From an uncultured Prevotellaceae bacterium (GTDB lineage: Bacteria > Bacteroidota > Bacteroidia > Bacteroidales > Bacteroidaceae): 36,144 nucleotides of DNA. The stretch covers positions 1 to 36,144 of the forward strand of contig CADCBZ010000015.1 of the NCBI GenBank assembly GCA_902799765.1, read 5' to 3'. Within the stretch, counting starts at the first letter, position 1; each line of letters starts with the position of its first letter. This document shows positions 23,843-33,155 of this stretch, in pieces. The position numbers and the translations under genes were made by a program. The notes under the pieces were generated by a model that saw only the letters and a program-made list of their open reading frames with translations, did not search any database and was not told the origin of the DNA.

Positions 23843-24691
23843 ATGAAAAAATTAGTATTTGCTATTGCCTGCACACTTGCGGTTGCCAGCTGTAACCAAG
23901 ATGCAGCCAAGAAAGCCGAGCAGGCTGCTCAGCAGCAGCGTGACTCATTAGAGCAGATTATCTCTCAGAAAGACAATGAGATTAACGACATGATGACTAC
24001 CCTCAGCGATATTGAGGAAGGTTTCCGTGAGATTACGGAGGCCCAGAGTCGTGTAACACTTGCCAAACAAGGTGAGGGTACAAACACCATGCAGCGTATC
24101 AAAGAGAACTTCCAGTTTATTCAGACCCAGATGCAGCAGAACAAGGAGCTGATCAATAAACTGAAGCAGCAGGTGCGTGAGAGTAGTGTGAAGGGTGGTC
24201 AGTTGAAGAAGATCATAGATAATCTGACTCAGCAGTTGGAGACGAAGGATCAGCAGTTGCAGGCCCTCCGTGAAGAACTGGACAGAAAGGATATCCACAT
24301 TGCAGAACTTGATGAGAAAGTGGCAAACCTGGAAGAGGATAACACGAAGAAGGATGAGACTATCAGTGCACAGGATAAGGCCATCAATTCTGCTTGGTTC
24401 GTATTTGGTACTAAGGATGAACTTAAATCACAGAATATCCTCTCCAAGGATGGCTTGTTCAGTAAGACAAAGGTACTCTCGAAGGACTTCAACAAGGATT
24501 ATTTCACCAAGATCGATATTCGTATCGACAAGGAGATCAAGCTCTATAGCAAGTCAGCACAGATCATGACTTCTCATCCTGCAGGATCTTACACGTTGCA
24601 GCCTGATGCCAACAAGCAGTATGTGCTCCGAATTAATAATCCTGAAGCATTCTGGTCAACCAGTAAGTATCTTGTAGTATTAGTGAAATAA
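23843..24691 (+). CDS. Coiled-coil lipoprotein (Cbp1-like adhesin family)
   Basis: This 282-residue protein has a lipoprotein signal (AVASC, Cys17). A long coiled coil covers about residues 25-180, rich in Glu, Gln and Lys heptads (QQQRDSLEQIISQKDNEIND, LRQELDRK-like repeats). A compact globular domain of about 95 residues ends with SHPAGSYTLQPDANKQYVLRI and FWSTSKYLVVLVK. This architecture matches a common Bacteroidales lipoprotein, some members of which are annotated as Cbp1-type collagen-binding adhesins. That functional label is uncertain here. It is cotranscribed with rsmI (3 nt gap) and followed by a strong terminator. Confidence 0.75.
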   Translation: MKKLVFAIACTLAVASCNQDAAKKAEQAAQQQRDSLEQIISQKDNEINDMMTTLSDIEEGFREITEAQSRVTLAKQGEGTNTMQRIKENFQFIQTQMQQNKELINKLKQQVRESSVKGGQLKKIIDNLTQQLETKDQQLQALREELDRKDIHIAELDEKVANLEEDNTKKDETISAQDKAINSAWFVFGTKDELKSQNILSKDGLFSKTKVLSKDFNKDYFTKIDIRIDKEIKLYSKSAQIMTSHPAGSYTLQPDANKQYVLRINNPEAFWSTSKYLVVLVK

Positions 24692-24720
24692 TAGAATAGT
24701 GAAATAACAACAAAATAAAA

Positions 24721-24743
24721 GGGTCTTCAAAGACCCTTTTTTT
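24721..24743. terminator. Rho-independent terminator, probably bidirectional
   Basis: The stem GGGTCTT/AAGACCC encloses a two-base loop (24721-24736) and is followed by seven T. An A-rich flank on the other side lets it also serve the converging trkH operon, which stops at 24751. Confidence 0.92.
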
Positions 24744-24750
24744 ATGGCGC

Positions 24751-26208
24751 TTAATTCTCTTGCCAGAAACTCCTGGTGAACAGCACCAAGACAGTCATAA
24801 TCTCAAGACGTCCCATCAACATTAGGAGGCATAACACCCATTTGATATGATCTGCCATACCAGACCATGTGATGTTCGCGCCGATGTCGTTAGCCAGCGA
24901 CGGACCCACGTTGCTGACACAGCTCAGGGCGATGATGATGGAATTGACGCTGTCGATGCCTGATATGATCATAATCGTTGTCGTCACCAACAGCATCAGG
25001 ACAACGAGTACGAAGAAAGCAGAGAGGGCGATCAGTCGGGCGCGTGGCACGTTCTGACCATTGATTCTGACAGGCAATACGGCGTTGGGATGCAGACTCT
25101 GACGGAAGTTGTTGCGAACCACCTTTAACAGCATCACACCACGGATACACTTGAATCCGCCGCTGGTACTACCAGCACAGGCTCCGAGAAGCATGACGCA
25201 GCCAATGATGATCCATGTGATATGAGGCCATTGTGCCACATCAGCGCTATAGACACCTGTGGTAGTCATGAACGATACCACCTGGTAGAGTGATTCGCGG
25301 AAAGCCCGTTCGTAGTCATAACCCAACTGGAGTACCAATGTGGACATGATAGCGATGGTGGCGATGGCTACTACCGTGACATAGAGTTTGAACTCCGAGT
25401 CCCTGAAAAGATGCATTAGGCGGGTCTTGAAGATACTGACATACAATAAGGTGAAGTTGATGCCTGCCAGGAACTGGAAGATGATGGAGATATAGTCGAT
25501 CTCAGGGGAATTGAACACGTTAGTACCGTCATTATGAATGCAGAAACCGCCCGTCGCCGTTGTGGTCATCGAATAGTTCAGTGCTTCATACCAGTTCATA
25601 CCCACTGCCCAGAAGGAAACACCACAACCGATGGTAAGCAACAGATAGATAGACCAGATCCACTTGGCTGTCGTCGTCAGTCTTGGGTGCATCTTCGCCT
25701 TGATAGGACCAGTGGCCTCTGCCGCGAACACCTTCACACTACCAGCTACCAACGAGGGAAGAATGGCAATGGTGAAGAACACGATTCCCAAACCGCCTAC
25801 CCATTGTGTCAGCGAGCGCCAGAACAGGATACCATGTGGCAGACATTCCACGTCGTCGAGAATCGAGGCACCTGTAGTCGTAAAGCCGGAGATCGTCTCA
25901 AAGTAGGCGTCTGTCAGATTCGTGATGCTGCCATGAATCAGGAAGGGGAACATTCCGAACAGCGAGAAGATAACCCATACCGATGTCACAAGCAGATAGG
26001 CATCGTGACGGCTCAGGGTGTTCTGGGCGTGACGTCCCATGAAGAGAAAAATGAATCCGCATCCGAAGGTTATCAGCATCGACATGATAAACGCCATCTG
26101 ATCATCTTCATGGAAGACGATAGCCATAATGGCACACCACGACATGAAGAAGGCCTCGATAAACAGGAGGGAGCCGATAATCTTACTGATGATACGGAAG
26201 TTTACCAT
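24751..26208 (-). CDS. trkH: Trk potassium uptake membrane subunit TrkH
   Basis: This 485-residue protein is the ion-conducting subunit of the Trk K+ uptake system. Four pore-loop repeats with the central Gly of the selectivity filter are visible: GFTTTGASIL, MTTTATGGFC, MTTTGVYSAD and CVSNVGPSLA. Between them are the expected hydrophobic helices (about 8-12). The Lys/Arg-rich stretch MHPRLTTTAKWIW is cytosolic. Length is normal. Its start overlaps the end of trkA by 7 nt, so both are made from one message and act as the channel and its regulatory gate. Confidence 0.96.
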   Translation of the reverse strand: MVNFRIISKIIGSLLFIEAFFMSWCAIMAIVFHEDDQMAFIMSMLITFGCGFIFLFMGRHAQNTLSRHDAYLLVTSVWVIFSLFGMFPFLIHGSITNLTDAYFETISGFTTTGASILDDVECLPHGILFWRSLTQWVGGLGIVFFTIAILPSLVAGSVKVFAAEATGPIKAKMHPRLTTTAKWIWSIYLLLTIGCGVSFWAVGMNWYEALNYSMTTTATGGFCIHNDGTNVFNSPEIDYISIIFQFLAGINFTLLYVSIFKTRLMHLFRDSEFKLYVTVVAIATIAIMSTLVLQLGYDYERAFRESLYQVVSFMTTTGVYSADVAQWPHITWIIIGCVMLLGACAGSTSGGFKCIRGVMLLKVVRNNFRQSLHPNAVLPVRINGQNVPRARLIALSAFFVLVVLMLLVTTTIMIISGIDSVNSIIIALSCVSNVGPSLANDIGANITWSGMADHIKWVLCLLMLMGRLEIMTVLVLFTRSFWQEN

Positions 26209-27557
26209 ATCGAGCTGTTTTTGAAGTATTTCTCGATGTTATGCAGTTTAGTCTCATGGCAGAACACCATGACAGAGTCGCCGGCTTCAATCTGGGAGTT
26301 ACCATTCACCAGCATACCAGTACCCTTACGCACCAGTCCACCGATTGTCACGCCGAAAGGCAGTCCCAAGTCTTTCACGGGCTTCTTTGTGACACTTGAT
26401 CCTTCGGCAGCCGTAAACTCAGCCACCTCAGCATCCACCAGCATCAGCGAGCGCATGTTATCTACGTCGGCATCCAACAGCATCTGGAAGATATGACTGG
26501 CAGCAATGGTCTTCTTATTGATGATCGTACCGATATCCAGACTCTCCGCCATATTCACATAGTCCAGATTCTCTACTAAGGCGATCGTCTTCCTCACACC
26601 GAGTTTCTTTGCTGTCAGACAGGCCAGGATATTGGTCTCGGCATTCTCCGTCAGCGCCACAAAAGCCTGAGTGTGTCGGATGCCTTCTTCCTGCAGTAGT
26701 CCTAAGTCACGACCATCACCGTGAATCACCATTGCCTCCTCGTGTTCCAACAGATCGTTCAACTTCTCACAGCGTTTTGAACTTTTCTCGATGATCTTCA
26801 CATTCATATAGTTGGGGATGGCCAGTGCAGCACGGACAGCTGTCTTTCCACCACCCATGATGATCACGTTCTTCACATCGGTATAGTGCTCCTTGCCTAC
26901 GATCTTACGGATATAGGGGATATAGTCTTTGGTTGTCATGAAGTAGGCGAGATCGTTCATGTGCAACTCATCCATACCACCAGGAATCAAGGTGTCATCA
27001 TCACGTTTGATGGCTACGATATGGTAAGGATCGTCGGGTCCGCAGAGTTCTCGTAGCGGACGGTTCAGGATCTCTGCTCCATCCCTGAGTTTGATGCCTA
27101 ACAGGGTCAGGGCACCGTCGTGCACATCCCAACGCTGTCTCACCCAAGAGAGTTTCAGTCCGTTTGTGATGTCTTCTGCAGCCAATACCTCTGGATAGAT
27201 CAGCGAATCGATACCTAAGTTCTTGAAAAACTGATGCAGGTCAGGTGACAGATATTCATAGTTGTCGATACGGGCCACTGTCTTCTTGGCACCAAGGGCA
27301 TGGGCGAGGATACAGGCATTCATGTTGATGCTCTCCTCTGGGGTGACACCCACAAAGAGGTCTGCATGCTGCACACCAGCCTCCTTCATAGCCTTGATGC
27401 TGGTGGGCGAAGCCTGATAGGTCATCACGTCATACTCGCTCACCCCTGCCAGTCGTTCACTGTCAGCATCGATGAGCACACAGTCCTGATGCTCTCCTGA
27501 CAACAGCTTTGACAGATGGGTACCTACGGCACCTGCACCGACAATCACTACTTTCAT
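26202..27557 (-). CDS. trkA: Trk potassium uptake regulatory subunit TrkA
   Basis: This 451-residue peripheral protein gates TrkH in response to NAD(H) or nucleotides. It contains two RCK units. The first has the Rossmann motif [18 protein letters not shown] at residues 2-19, then [10 protein letters not shown], and the second has [17 protein letters not shown] at about 228. Each is followed by a RCK_C-type domain, with [20 protein letters not shown] near the end. Two RCK repeats is the normal layout. The start overlaps the dxs stop by 4 nt (ATGA), so the three genes dxs, trkA and trkH are likely translated as a coupled operon. Confidence 0.96.
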   Translation of the reverse strand: MKVVIVGAGAVGTHLSKLLSGEHQDCVLIDADSERLAGVSEYDVMTYQASPTSIKAMKEAGVQHADLFVGVTPEESINMNACILAHALGAKKTVARIDNYEYLSPDLHQFFKNLGIDSLIYPEVLAAEDITNGLKLSWVRQRWDVHDGALTLLGIKLRDGAEILNRPLRELCGPDDPYHIVAIKRDDDTLIPGGMDELHMNDLAYFMTTKDYIPYIRKIVGKEHYTDVKNVIIMGGGKTAVRAALAIPNYMNVKIIEKSSKRCEKLNDLLEHEEAMVIHGDGRDLGLLQEEGIRHTQAFVALTENAETNILACLTAKKLGVRKTIALVENLDYVNMAESLDIGTIINKKTIAASHIFQMLLDADVDNMRSLMLVDAEVAEFTAAEGSSVTKKPVKDLGLPFGVTIGGLVRKGTGMLVNGNSQIEAGDSVMVFCHETKLHNIEKYFKNSSIW

Positions 27558-29452
27558 ACTTCAGTAATGGCTTTGATAATACCTTCAGCGTCAAGTCCCA
27601 CAATCTTGTGGAGCTCAGCTACCGTACCATGCTCAACAAAGGCGTCTGGCATACCCAGAAGCGTAACCTTCGGCTGATAGCCGTGATCGTTCATCCATTC
27701 CAGTACAGCAGAGCCCAGTCCGCCTTTCTTCACACCGTTCTCAATGGTGATCACATGTTTGAACTTGCGTCCCACCTCCTCAAGAATCTGTTCGTCTATG
27801 GGTTTAAGGAATCGCATATCGTAATGGGCCACACTGACCTTATTGCCAATCTTTTCGATGGCCTTTGTCACATTGTTACCTATCGGCCCGATACTCAGCA
27901 CAGCTACATCAGTGCCTTCATGCATCTTACGGCCAGTACCCACCTTTACCTCTTCAAGCGGACAGCGCCAGTCTTGTAATACACCACCACCTCGAGGATA
28001 GCGGATCACGAACGGTCCTTTGTTTGGCAATTGTGCCGTGTACATCAGTCGGCGCAGTTCATGTTCATCCATCGGCGATGAGATCGTCAGATTGGGAACT
28101 GGACGTAAGGCGGCCAGGTCGAAGGCGCCGTGATGCGTAGGACCGTCTTCACCCACCAGTCCGGCACGGTCGAAACAGAATACCATATTCAAGTTCAACA
28201 GGGCCACATCGTGGATGATATTGTCGAAGGCGCGTTGTGCAAAGGCACTATAAATGTTACAGAAGGGTAGCAGACCGTCCTTCGCCATACCGCCTGAGAA
28301 AGTCACGGCATGACCTTCAGCGATACCCACGTCGAAAGTGCGCTCCGGCATCTCCTTCATCATGATATTCATTGAGCAACCCGAAGGCATCGCAGGTGTC
28401 ACACCCACAATCTTCGGATTCTGCTTGGCCAGCTCTAAAAGTGTGTGACCAAACACGTCCTGATACTTCTGAGGTTTCGTCGGATCCTTGTCAATGATAC
28501 GCTCACCTGTCTCTGGATCAAACTTGCCTGGTGCGTGCCAGATGGTCACATCTTTCTCGGCAGGGGCATAACCATGTCCCTTCTGGGTGTGCAGGTGCAA
28601 CAGTCTCGGACCTTTCATCTCCTTAATCCTACGCAGGATACGAACCAGTTCCTTTACGTCGTGACCATCAAACGGACCGAAGTAGCGGATATCCATACCG
28701 TCGAAGATGTTCTGCTGATGGGCAATGGCACTCTTCACGGCATTCGACAAACGCTGGATGCCTTTCTTACGGTCATCGGTCATCAGTCCCTTCTTATAGA
28801 GCCAACTGGTGGTCTTGAGTTTGATGGCGTTATAGGTCTCGTTGGTGTTCAGTCCCAGCAGATATTGTTTCATGCCGCCCACCGAACGGTCGATACTCAT
28901 ATTGTTATCATTGAGGATGATCAGTAGGTCGTTGGGTGATGATGACACATTGTTCAGTCCCTCAAAGGCCAGCCCACCAGAGAGTGCACCGTCGCCGATC
29001 ACTGCCACCACATGCCGTTTGTCGTTACCCTCTAACTTGGCAGCTACAGCCATGCCTAAGGCTGCTGATATCGAGTTGCTGGCATGCCCGCAGGCAAAGG
29101 TGTCGTACTCGCTTTCAGAGGGGGAGGGGAAGGGCTTGATACCGCCCAACTTTCGGTTCGTACAGAATTTCTCTCTACGTCCCGTCAGTATCTTGTGACC
29201 GTAAGCCTGATGACCTACGTCCCACACGAGTCTGTCATCTGGGGTATTATAGACATAATGCAGTGCCACCGTGAGTTCCACCACACCTAAGCTCGATGCC
29301 AGATGGCCTGGGTTGACAGCTACTTCTTGCACAATATCCTCACGCAATTCTTTGCAAAGCTGAGGCAGTTCATCAACAGATAACTTGCGTAAATCCTCAG
29401 GATATTGGATCTTATTTAGTAATGTAAACTCTTTCTTGTCCACAGTAATCAT
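27554..29452 (-). CDS. dxs: 1-deoxy-D-xylulose-5-phosphate synthase
   Basis: A 632-residue thiamine-diphosphate enzyme that condenses pyruvate and glyceraldehyde-3-phosphate, the first step of the MEP isoprenoid pathway. Motifs are intact: [18 protein letters not shown] at about 75-92, the ThDP motif GDGALSGG followed by NDNNMSID, and the transketolase pyrimidine-domain signature [18 protein letters not shown] at about 435. The transketolase C-domain follows ([13 protein letters not shown]). Length is normal. It leads the dxs-trkA-trkH operon behind a good promoter; the link to K+ uptake is not obvious and may simply reflect conserved gene order. Confidence 0.98.
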   Translation of the reverse strand: MITVDKKEFTLLNKIQYPEDLRKLSVDELPQLCKELREDIVQEVAVNPGHLASSLGVVELTVALHYVYNTPDDRLVWDVGHQAYGHKILTGRREKFCTNRKLGGIKPFPSPSESEYDTFACGHASNSISAALGMAVAAKLEGNDKRHVVAVIGDGALSGGLAFEGLNNVSSSPNDLLIILNDNNMSIDRSVGGMKQYLLGLNTNETYNAIKLKTTSWLYKKGLMTDDRKKGIQRLSNAVKSAIAHQQNIFDGMDIRYFGPFDGHDVKELVRILRRIKEMKGPRLLHLHTQKGHGYAPAEKDVTIWHAPGKFDPETGERIIDKDPTKPQKYQDVFGHTLLELAKQNPKIVGVTPAMPSGCSMNIMMKEMPERTFDVGIAEGHAVTFSGGMAKDGLLPFCNIYSAFAQRAFDNIIHDVALLNLNMVFCFDRAGLVGEDGPTHHGAFDLAALRPVPNLTISSPMDEHELRRLMYTAQLPNKGPFVIRYPRGGGVLQDWRCPLEEVKVGTGRKMHEGTDVAVLSIGPIGNNVTKAIEKIGNKVSVAHYDMRFLKPIDEQILEEVGRKFKHVITIENGVKKGGLGSAVLEWMNDHGYQPKVTLLGMPDAFVEHGTVAELHKIVGLDAEGIIKAITEV

Positions 29453-29465
29453 TCAATTATGCGTG

Positions 29466-29496
29466 CAAAGGTACGCTAAAATTTGTAAAAAACAAA
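29466..29496 (-). promoter_or_regulatory. Promoter for the dxs-trkA-trkH operon
   Basis: Minus-strand TTTG (29493-29496) and TACCTTTG (29466-29473) are 19 nt apart and 13 nt upstream of the dxs start, so the leader would be very short. Confidence 0.72.
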
Positions 29497-29532
29497 ATTT
29501 TTCTCAAAAATATTCGGTTTATGGGCATTTGT

Positions 29533-29563
29533 TTTGTTGGTTTGGCAAAAAGTTGTAAATTTG
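29533..29563 (+). promoter_or_regulatory. Promoter for the lplA-gcv operon
   Basis: TTTG (29533-29536) and TAAATTTG (29556-29563) are separated by 19 nt. Transcription would start near 29569, leaving a leader of about 24 nt. That is too short for a glycine riboswitch and rules out an upstream start at 29521. Confidence 0.75.
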
Positions 29564-29592
29564 CAGAAAATTTGCAGAACGAGTTTTTGGGT

Positions 29593-30303
29593 ATGAAATA
29601 CATCACGCTGCCGACATCAGAGGTCCGTCGCCTGTCGTTCTATCTGGCGATGGAGGAGTATGTGGCGCGCCATCTCGATGAACCCGACTGCTTCTTTCTA
29701 TGGCAGGTGGAACCGAGTGTGATCTTCGGACGAAACCAGGTGCTGGAAAACGAGGTGAATGTCGATTACTGCCGTACCCATGGCATCAAGCTCTATCGAC
29801 GCAAGAGTGGGGGGGGCTGTGTGTATGCCGATATGGACAATCTGATGTGGTCGTTCATCACTTCCGAGGAGAATGTGAACTTCGCCTTCAACCGCTTTAT
29901 TAACATGGTGTTGCTGGTACTGCGGAAGTTGGGCATCGAGGCCACGGGTACGAGCCATAACGATGTGATGATCGGCGACAGGAAGGTCTGTGGAACGGCC
30001 TGCTACCATCTGGAGGGCAGGAGTATCGTACATAGTACGATGCTTTACGACACGAACATGGCACATATGTTGAATGCCATCACACCAAGTCGGGAGAAAC
30101 TGCAGAAGAAGGGTATCGAGAGCGTCAGGCAGCGCATCACCCTGTTGAAGGACTACACTTCTTTGCCGCTCGACGACGTGAAGACGTTGATTCGGGAGAC
30201 GCTCTGTCAGGATTCGCGGATGCTGACACCCGCAGAAGTGGCTGCCGTCGAAACGCTGGAGCAGACCTATCTGAAAGAAGAATTCATTAAAATATTACAA
30301 TAG
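29593..30303 (+). CDS. lplA: Lipoate-protein ligase A-like (lipoate ligase / lipoyltransferase)
   Basis: A 236-residue ligase of the LplA/LipB/BirA fold. It attaches lipoate through lipoyl-AMP to a lysine of lipoyl domains. Motifs are clear: SFYLAMEEYVARHL, the EPSVIFGRNQ strand, RRKSGGGCVYAD (the RRxSGGGxVxHD family motif), GTSHNDVMIGDRKVCG with the catalytic Lys131, and HLEGRSIVHSTML. The small C-terminal domain of E. coli LplA is largely reduced. The start at MKYITLP is chosen because the operon promoter lies just upstream. As first gene before gcvT and gcvH, its natural target is GcvH Lys64. Confidence 0.92.
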   Translation: MKYITLPTSEVRRLSFYLAMEEYVARHLDEPDCFFLWQVEPSVIFGRNQVLENEVNVDYCRTHGIKLYRRKSGGGCVYADMDNLMWSFITSEENVNFAFNRFINMVLLVLRKLGIEATGTSHNDVMIGDRKVCGTACYHLEGRSIVHSTMLYDTNMAHMLNAITPSREKLQKKGIESVRQRITLLKDYTSLPLDDVKTLIRETLCQDSRMLTPAEVAAVETLEQTYLKEEFIKILQ

Positions 30304-30306
30304 TCT

Positions 30307-31416
30307 ATGGCAATAAAACAAGAATTAGAAAAACGGGAGAAACGCACCTGTCTCCATGACAAGCATTTGTCGTTGGGAGCCATGATGGTGTCCTTTGGTG
30401 GCTTTGATATGCCGTTACTCTATCAGAATGCGGGTATCGCACCAGAACATTATGCCGTCCGTGAGAAGGTGGGACTGTTTGATGTCTCTCATATGGGAGA
30501 AGTTATCGTACGCGGCAAGGATGCCGAACGTTATGTAAACCACATCTTTACCAACGATGTCACTGCGATGCCTGTAGGTAAGATCCTCTATGGTATGATG
30601 TGCTACGAGAACGGTGGTACGGTTGATGATCTCTTGGTCTATAAGCTGGGGGAGAATGATTTCTTCCTCGTCATCAACGCCGCCAATATTGATAAGGACT
30701 GGGCTTGGATGCAACAGCATGCCGAGGGTTTCGACATCGCGTTACGTAATGCGTCTGACGATTATGGACAGCTGGCTGTTCAGGGCCCAGAGTCGGAACA
30801 TATCATGGAGACGGTATTGGGTTTGCCCTGCAAGGAACTGGTATTTTACACCGTTAAGGTGATTGATGATGTCATCATCAGTCGTACTGGCTATACAGGT
30901 GAGGACGGCTTTGAAATCTATGCCGCGCCCGACTTTATCCGCGATTGTTGGGATAAGATGATAGCCGCTGGCGTACAGCCCTGTGGACTCGGTTGTCGCG
31001 ACACCCTGCGCTTTGAGGTTGGTCTGCCCCTCTATGGTGATGAACTTTCAGAAGATATCACCCCCGTGATGGCAGGACTGACGATGTTTGTGAAGTTGGA
31101 TAAGCCCGAATTCATCGGCAAGGAGGCACTCGCCAAACAAAAGGCAGAAGGCCCTGCGAAGAAACTTGTAGGTATTGAACTCTTCGATAAGGCCATCCCC
31201 CGTCATGGTTATCCAGTGCTGAATATGGAAGGGGAACCCATCGGTGAGGTGACCACAGGCTATCACACGCTATCTACGGATAAGAGTGTCTGCATGGCGC
31301 TGATTGATGCAGCCTATTCCAAACTCGATACCGAGGTACAGATCCAGATCCGTAAGAAGGTGTTCCCTGGTAAAGTGATTAAAAAGCAATTTTATAATAA
31401 AAACTATAAGAAATAA
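30307..31416 (+). CDS. gcvT: Glycine cleavage system T protein (aminomethyltransferase)
   Basis: This 369-residue protein takes the aminomethyl group from lipoylated GcvH onto tetrahydrofolate and frees ammonia. Residues 1-250 are the folate-binding GcvT domain (MVSFGGFDMPL, YAVREKVGLFDVSHMGEV, TDDLLVYKL-like VDDLLVYKL, RTGYTGEDGFEIY, RDTLRFEVGLPLYGDEL). Residues 270-365 are the C-terminal barrel (LVGIELFDKAIPRHGYPV, IGEVTTGYHT). Length is normal. It follows lplA by 3 nt and precedes gcvH by 14 nt. Confidence 0.97.
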   Translation: MAIKQELEKREKRTCLHDKHLSLGAMMVSFGGFDMPLLYQNAGIAPEHYAVREKVGLFDVSHMGEVIVRGKDAERYVNHIFTNDVTAMPVGKILYGMMCYENGGTVDDLLVYKLGENDFFLVINAANIDKDWAWMQQHAEGFDIALRNASDDYGQLAVQGPESEHIMETVLGLPCKELVFYTVKVIDDVIISRTGYTGEDGFEIYAAPDFIRDCWDKMIAAGVQPCGLGCRDTLRFEVGLPLYGDELSEDITPVMAGLTMFVKLDKPEFIGKEALAKQKAEGPAKKLVGIELFDKAIPRHGYPVLNMEGEPIGEVTTGYHTLSTDKSVCMALIDAAYSKLDTEVQIQIRKKVFPGKVIKKQFYNKNYKK

Positions 31417-31430
31417 AACTATAACGAATT

Positions 31431-31811
31431 ATGGCAAAAGTAATTGAAGGACTCTACTACTCGGAGTCACACGAATTTGTGAGAGTAGAAGGTGACTATG
31501 GTTTCGTGGGTATCACGGATTATGCCCAGAACGCATTAGGCAATGTGGTATATGTGGATATGCCTGAGGTCGATGATGAGGTAACGGCTGGTGAAGAGTT
31601 TGGCGCTGTCGAGAGTGTCAAGGCTGCCAGCGACCTGATCTCTCCTGTCAGCGGTACCGTGGTGGAGATCAACGAAGCCCTCGAAGATCAGCCTGAGCTC
31701 ATCAACGAGGATGCTTTCGAGAACTGGATCATCAAAGTGCAGCTCAGCGACAAGGCCGACCTCGACAACCTCATGGATGCCGCCGCTTACGAGAAGTTCT
31801 GTGAAAAATAA
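31431..31811 (+). CDS. gcvH: Glycine cleavage system H protein (lipoyl carrier)
   Basis: A 126-residue carrier whose lipoyl arm shuttles the aminomethyl intermediate between the P, T and L proteins. The lipoyl lysine is Lys64 in GAVESVKAASDLISPVSG. YSESHEFV near the N-terminus and WIIKVQLSD near the end are family landmarks. Lipoylation is probably done by the ligase coded at the head of this operon. The gap to gcvPA (31812-31838) is AT-rich with repeated TTTAATGT-like words. Confidence 0.97.
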   Translation: MAKVIEGLYYSESHEFVRVEGDYGFVGITDYAQNALGNVVYVDMPEVDDEVTAGEEFGAVESVKAASDLISPVSGTVVEINEALEDQPELINEDAFENWIIKVQLSDKADLDNLMDAAAYEKFCEK

Positions 31812-31838
31812 AGTTTAATCTTTAATGTTTAATTTTTA

Positions 31839-33155
31839 ATGTATAAATATTTTCCTCATACTGAAGAGGACTTGCAGGCGATGATGGAGAAAGTCGGGGT
31901 GAAGACCCTCGACGATCTCTATGTCCAGATTCCTGATGCCATCCGCTTCAAGGACGACTACCAGTTGCCCTCAGAGATGAGTGAGATGGAGGTGCGCGAG
32001 CTCTTCGGGAAACTGGGGTCGCAGAACAAGCAGCTCACCTGTTTTGCGGGCTATGGGGTCTATGACCACTATACGCCCTCCGTCGTCCCCAGTCTGTTGC
32101 AGCGCTCCGAGTTCCTTACCTCCTATACCCCTTATCAGGCAGAGATCTCACAAGGCACGTTGCACTATATCTTCGAATATCAGTCGATGATGGCTGAACT
32201 CACCGGGATGGACATCTCCAATGCCTCGATGTACGATGGCACCACCGCCTGCGCTGAGGCGATGATGATGACGGTGGCTGCAGGCAAGAAACAGAATAAG
32301 GTGTTGGTGTCTGCTGCTCTCAACCCCAAGACGCGTGAGGTGTTGGATACCTATGCCCTGCATCAGGGCATCGAACTGGTGACCATCCCCCTCGAAGACG
32401 GAATCACCAAACTCTCCTCTCTCCACTCTCTACTCTCCACTATGGATAGTGTCGCTGGTGTGATCGTACAGCAGCCCAATGTCTATGGCATCGTGGAGGA
32501 CTTCACAGGCTTCGCTGAGGCGTGTCATGAACAGAAGGCCCTCTTCGTCATCGATAGTGTGGCTGCCGATCTCGCCGTGCTGAAGACACCAGGCGAGTGG
32601 GGCGCTGATATCGCTGTGGGCGATGGTCAGTCGCTGGGTATCCCCATGCAGTTTGGTGGCCCCTATGTAGGTTATATGTGTTGTACGGAGAAACTCATCC
32701 GCAAGATGCCAGGTCGTATCGTCGGTATGACGAAGGACAACCGAGACCAAAGAGCCTTCGTACTCACCCTTCAGGCGCGCGAACAGCATATCCGTCGCCA
32801 GAAGGCCACCTCCAACATCTGTTCAAACCAGTCTTTGATGGCCCTCTTCGTCACGATGTATATGTCGTTGATGGGTAAGCAGGGACTGAAGGAAGCTGCC
32901 CAACTCTCTTATGCGGGGGCTCACTACCTCTGCGATGAGCTGTTGAAGACTGGACGTTTTGCGCTGGCTTACGATCAGCCCTTCTTCAATGAGTTCTATG
33001 TGAAGTACGACGGTGATGCCGATACGCTCTATCAGCGTTTCATCGAAGCTGGTATCCTCGGTGGTGTGCGTTATGAGGATGGATTCCTCTTTGCCGTTAC
33101 CGAGAAGCGTACGAAAGAAGAAATTGATAACCTTGTAAAGATAGCAGCCTTATGA
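31839..33155 (+). CDS. gcvPA: Glycine decarboxylase P protein, subunit 1 (alpha)
   Basis: This 438-residue protein is the N-terminal half of split glycine decarboxylase, which with GcvPB forms the PLP-dependent P protein. The N-terminus KYFPHTEEDLQAMMEKVGV and the segments CFAGYGVYDHYTPSVV, YTPYQAEISQGTLHYIFEYQ, and MDISNASMYDGTTACAEA are diagnostic. GGPYVGYMCC and MPGRIVGMT follow, and then RQKATSNICSNQSL. Its stop overlaps the gcvPB start as ATGA. A polypyrimidine stretch at 32412-32440 codes a loop KLSSLHSLLST that looks locally repetitive. Confidence 0.97.
   Translation: MYKYFPHTEEDLQAMMEKVGVKTLDDLYVQIPDAIRFKDDYQLPSEMSEMEVRELFGKLGSQNKQLTCFAGYGVYDHYTPSVVPSLLQRSEFLTSYTPYQAEISQGTLHYIFEYQSMMAELTGMDISNASMYDGTTACAEAMMMTVAAGKKQNKVLVSAALNPKTREVLDTYALHQGIELVTIPLEDGITKLSSLHSLLSTMDSVAGVIVQQPNVYGIVEDFTGFAEACHEQKALFVIDSVAADLAVLKTPGEWGADIAVGDGQSLGIPMQFGGPYVGYMCCTEKLIRKMPGRIVGMTKDNRDQRAFVLTLQAREQHIRRQKATSNICSNQSLMALFVTMYMSLMGKQGLKEAAQLSYAGAHYLCDELLKTGRFALAYDQPFFNEFYVKYDGDADTLYQRFIEAGILGGVRYEDGFLFAVTEKRTKEEIDNLVKIAAL

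Noticed and set aside
25534-26496. A 320-codon plus-strand open frame opposite trkH/trkA
   Set aside because: It lies antisense to two clear genes and its translation is low-complexity, His/Arg/Glu-rich with no recognisable domain. It arises from codon bias on the other strand.
29521-29592. An upstream ATG giving the lipoate ligase 24 extra residues
   Set aside because: The operon promoter (29533-29563) lies inside this stretch, and the extra residues do not match the family.
29564-29592. A glycine riboswitch in front of the glycine-cleavage operon
   Set aside because: The leader is about 24 nt, too short for the aptamer, and no glycine-riboswitch core is seen.
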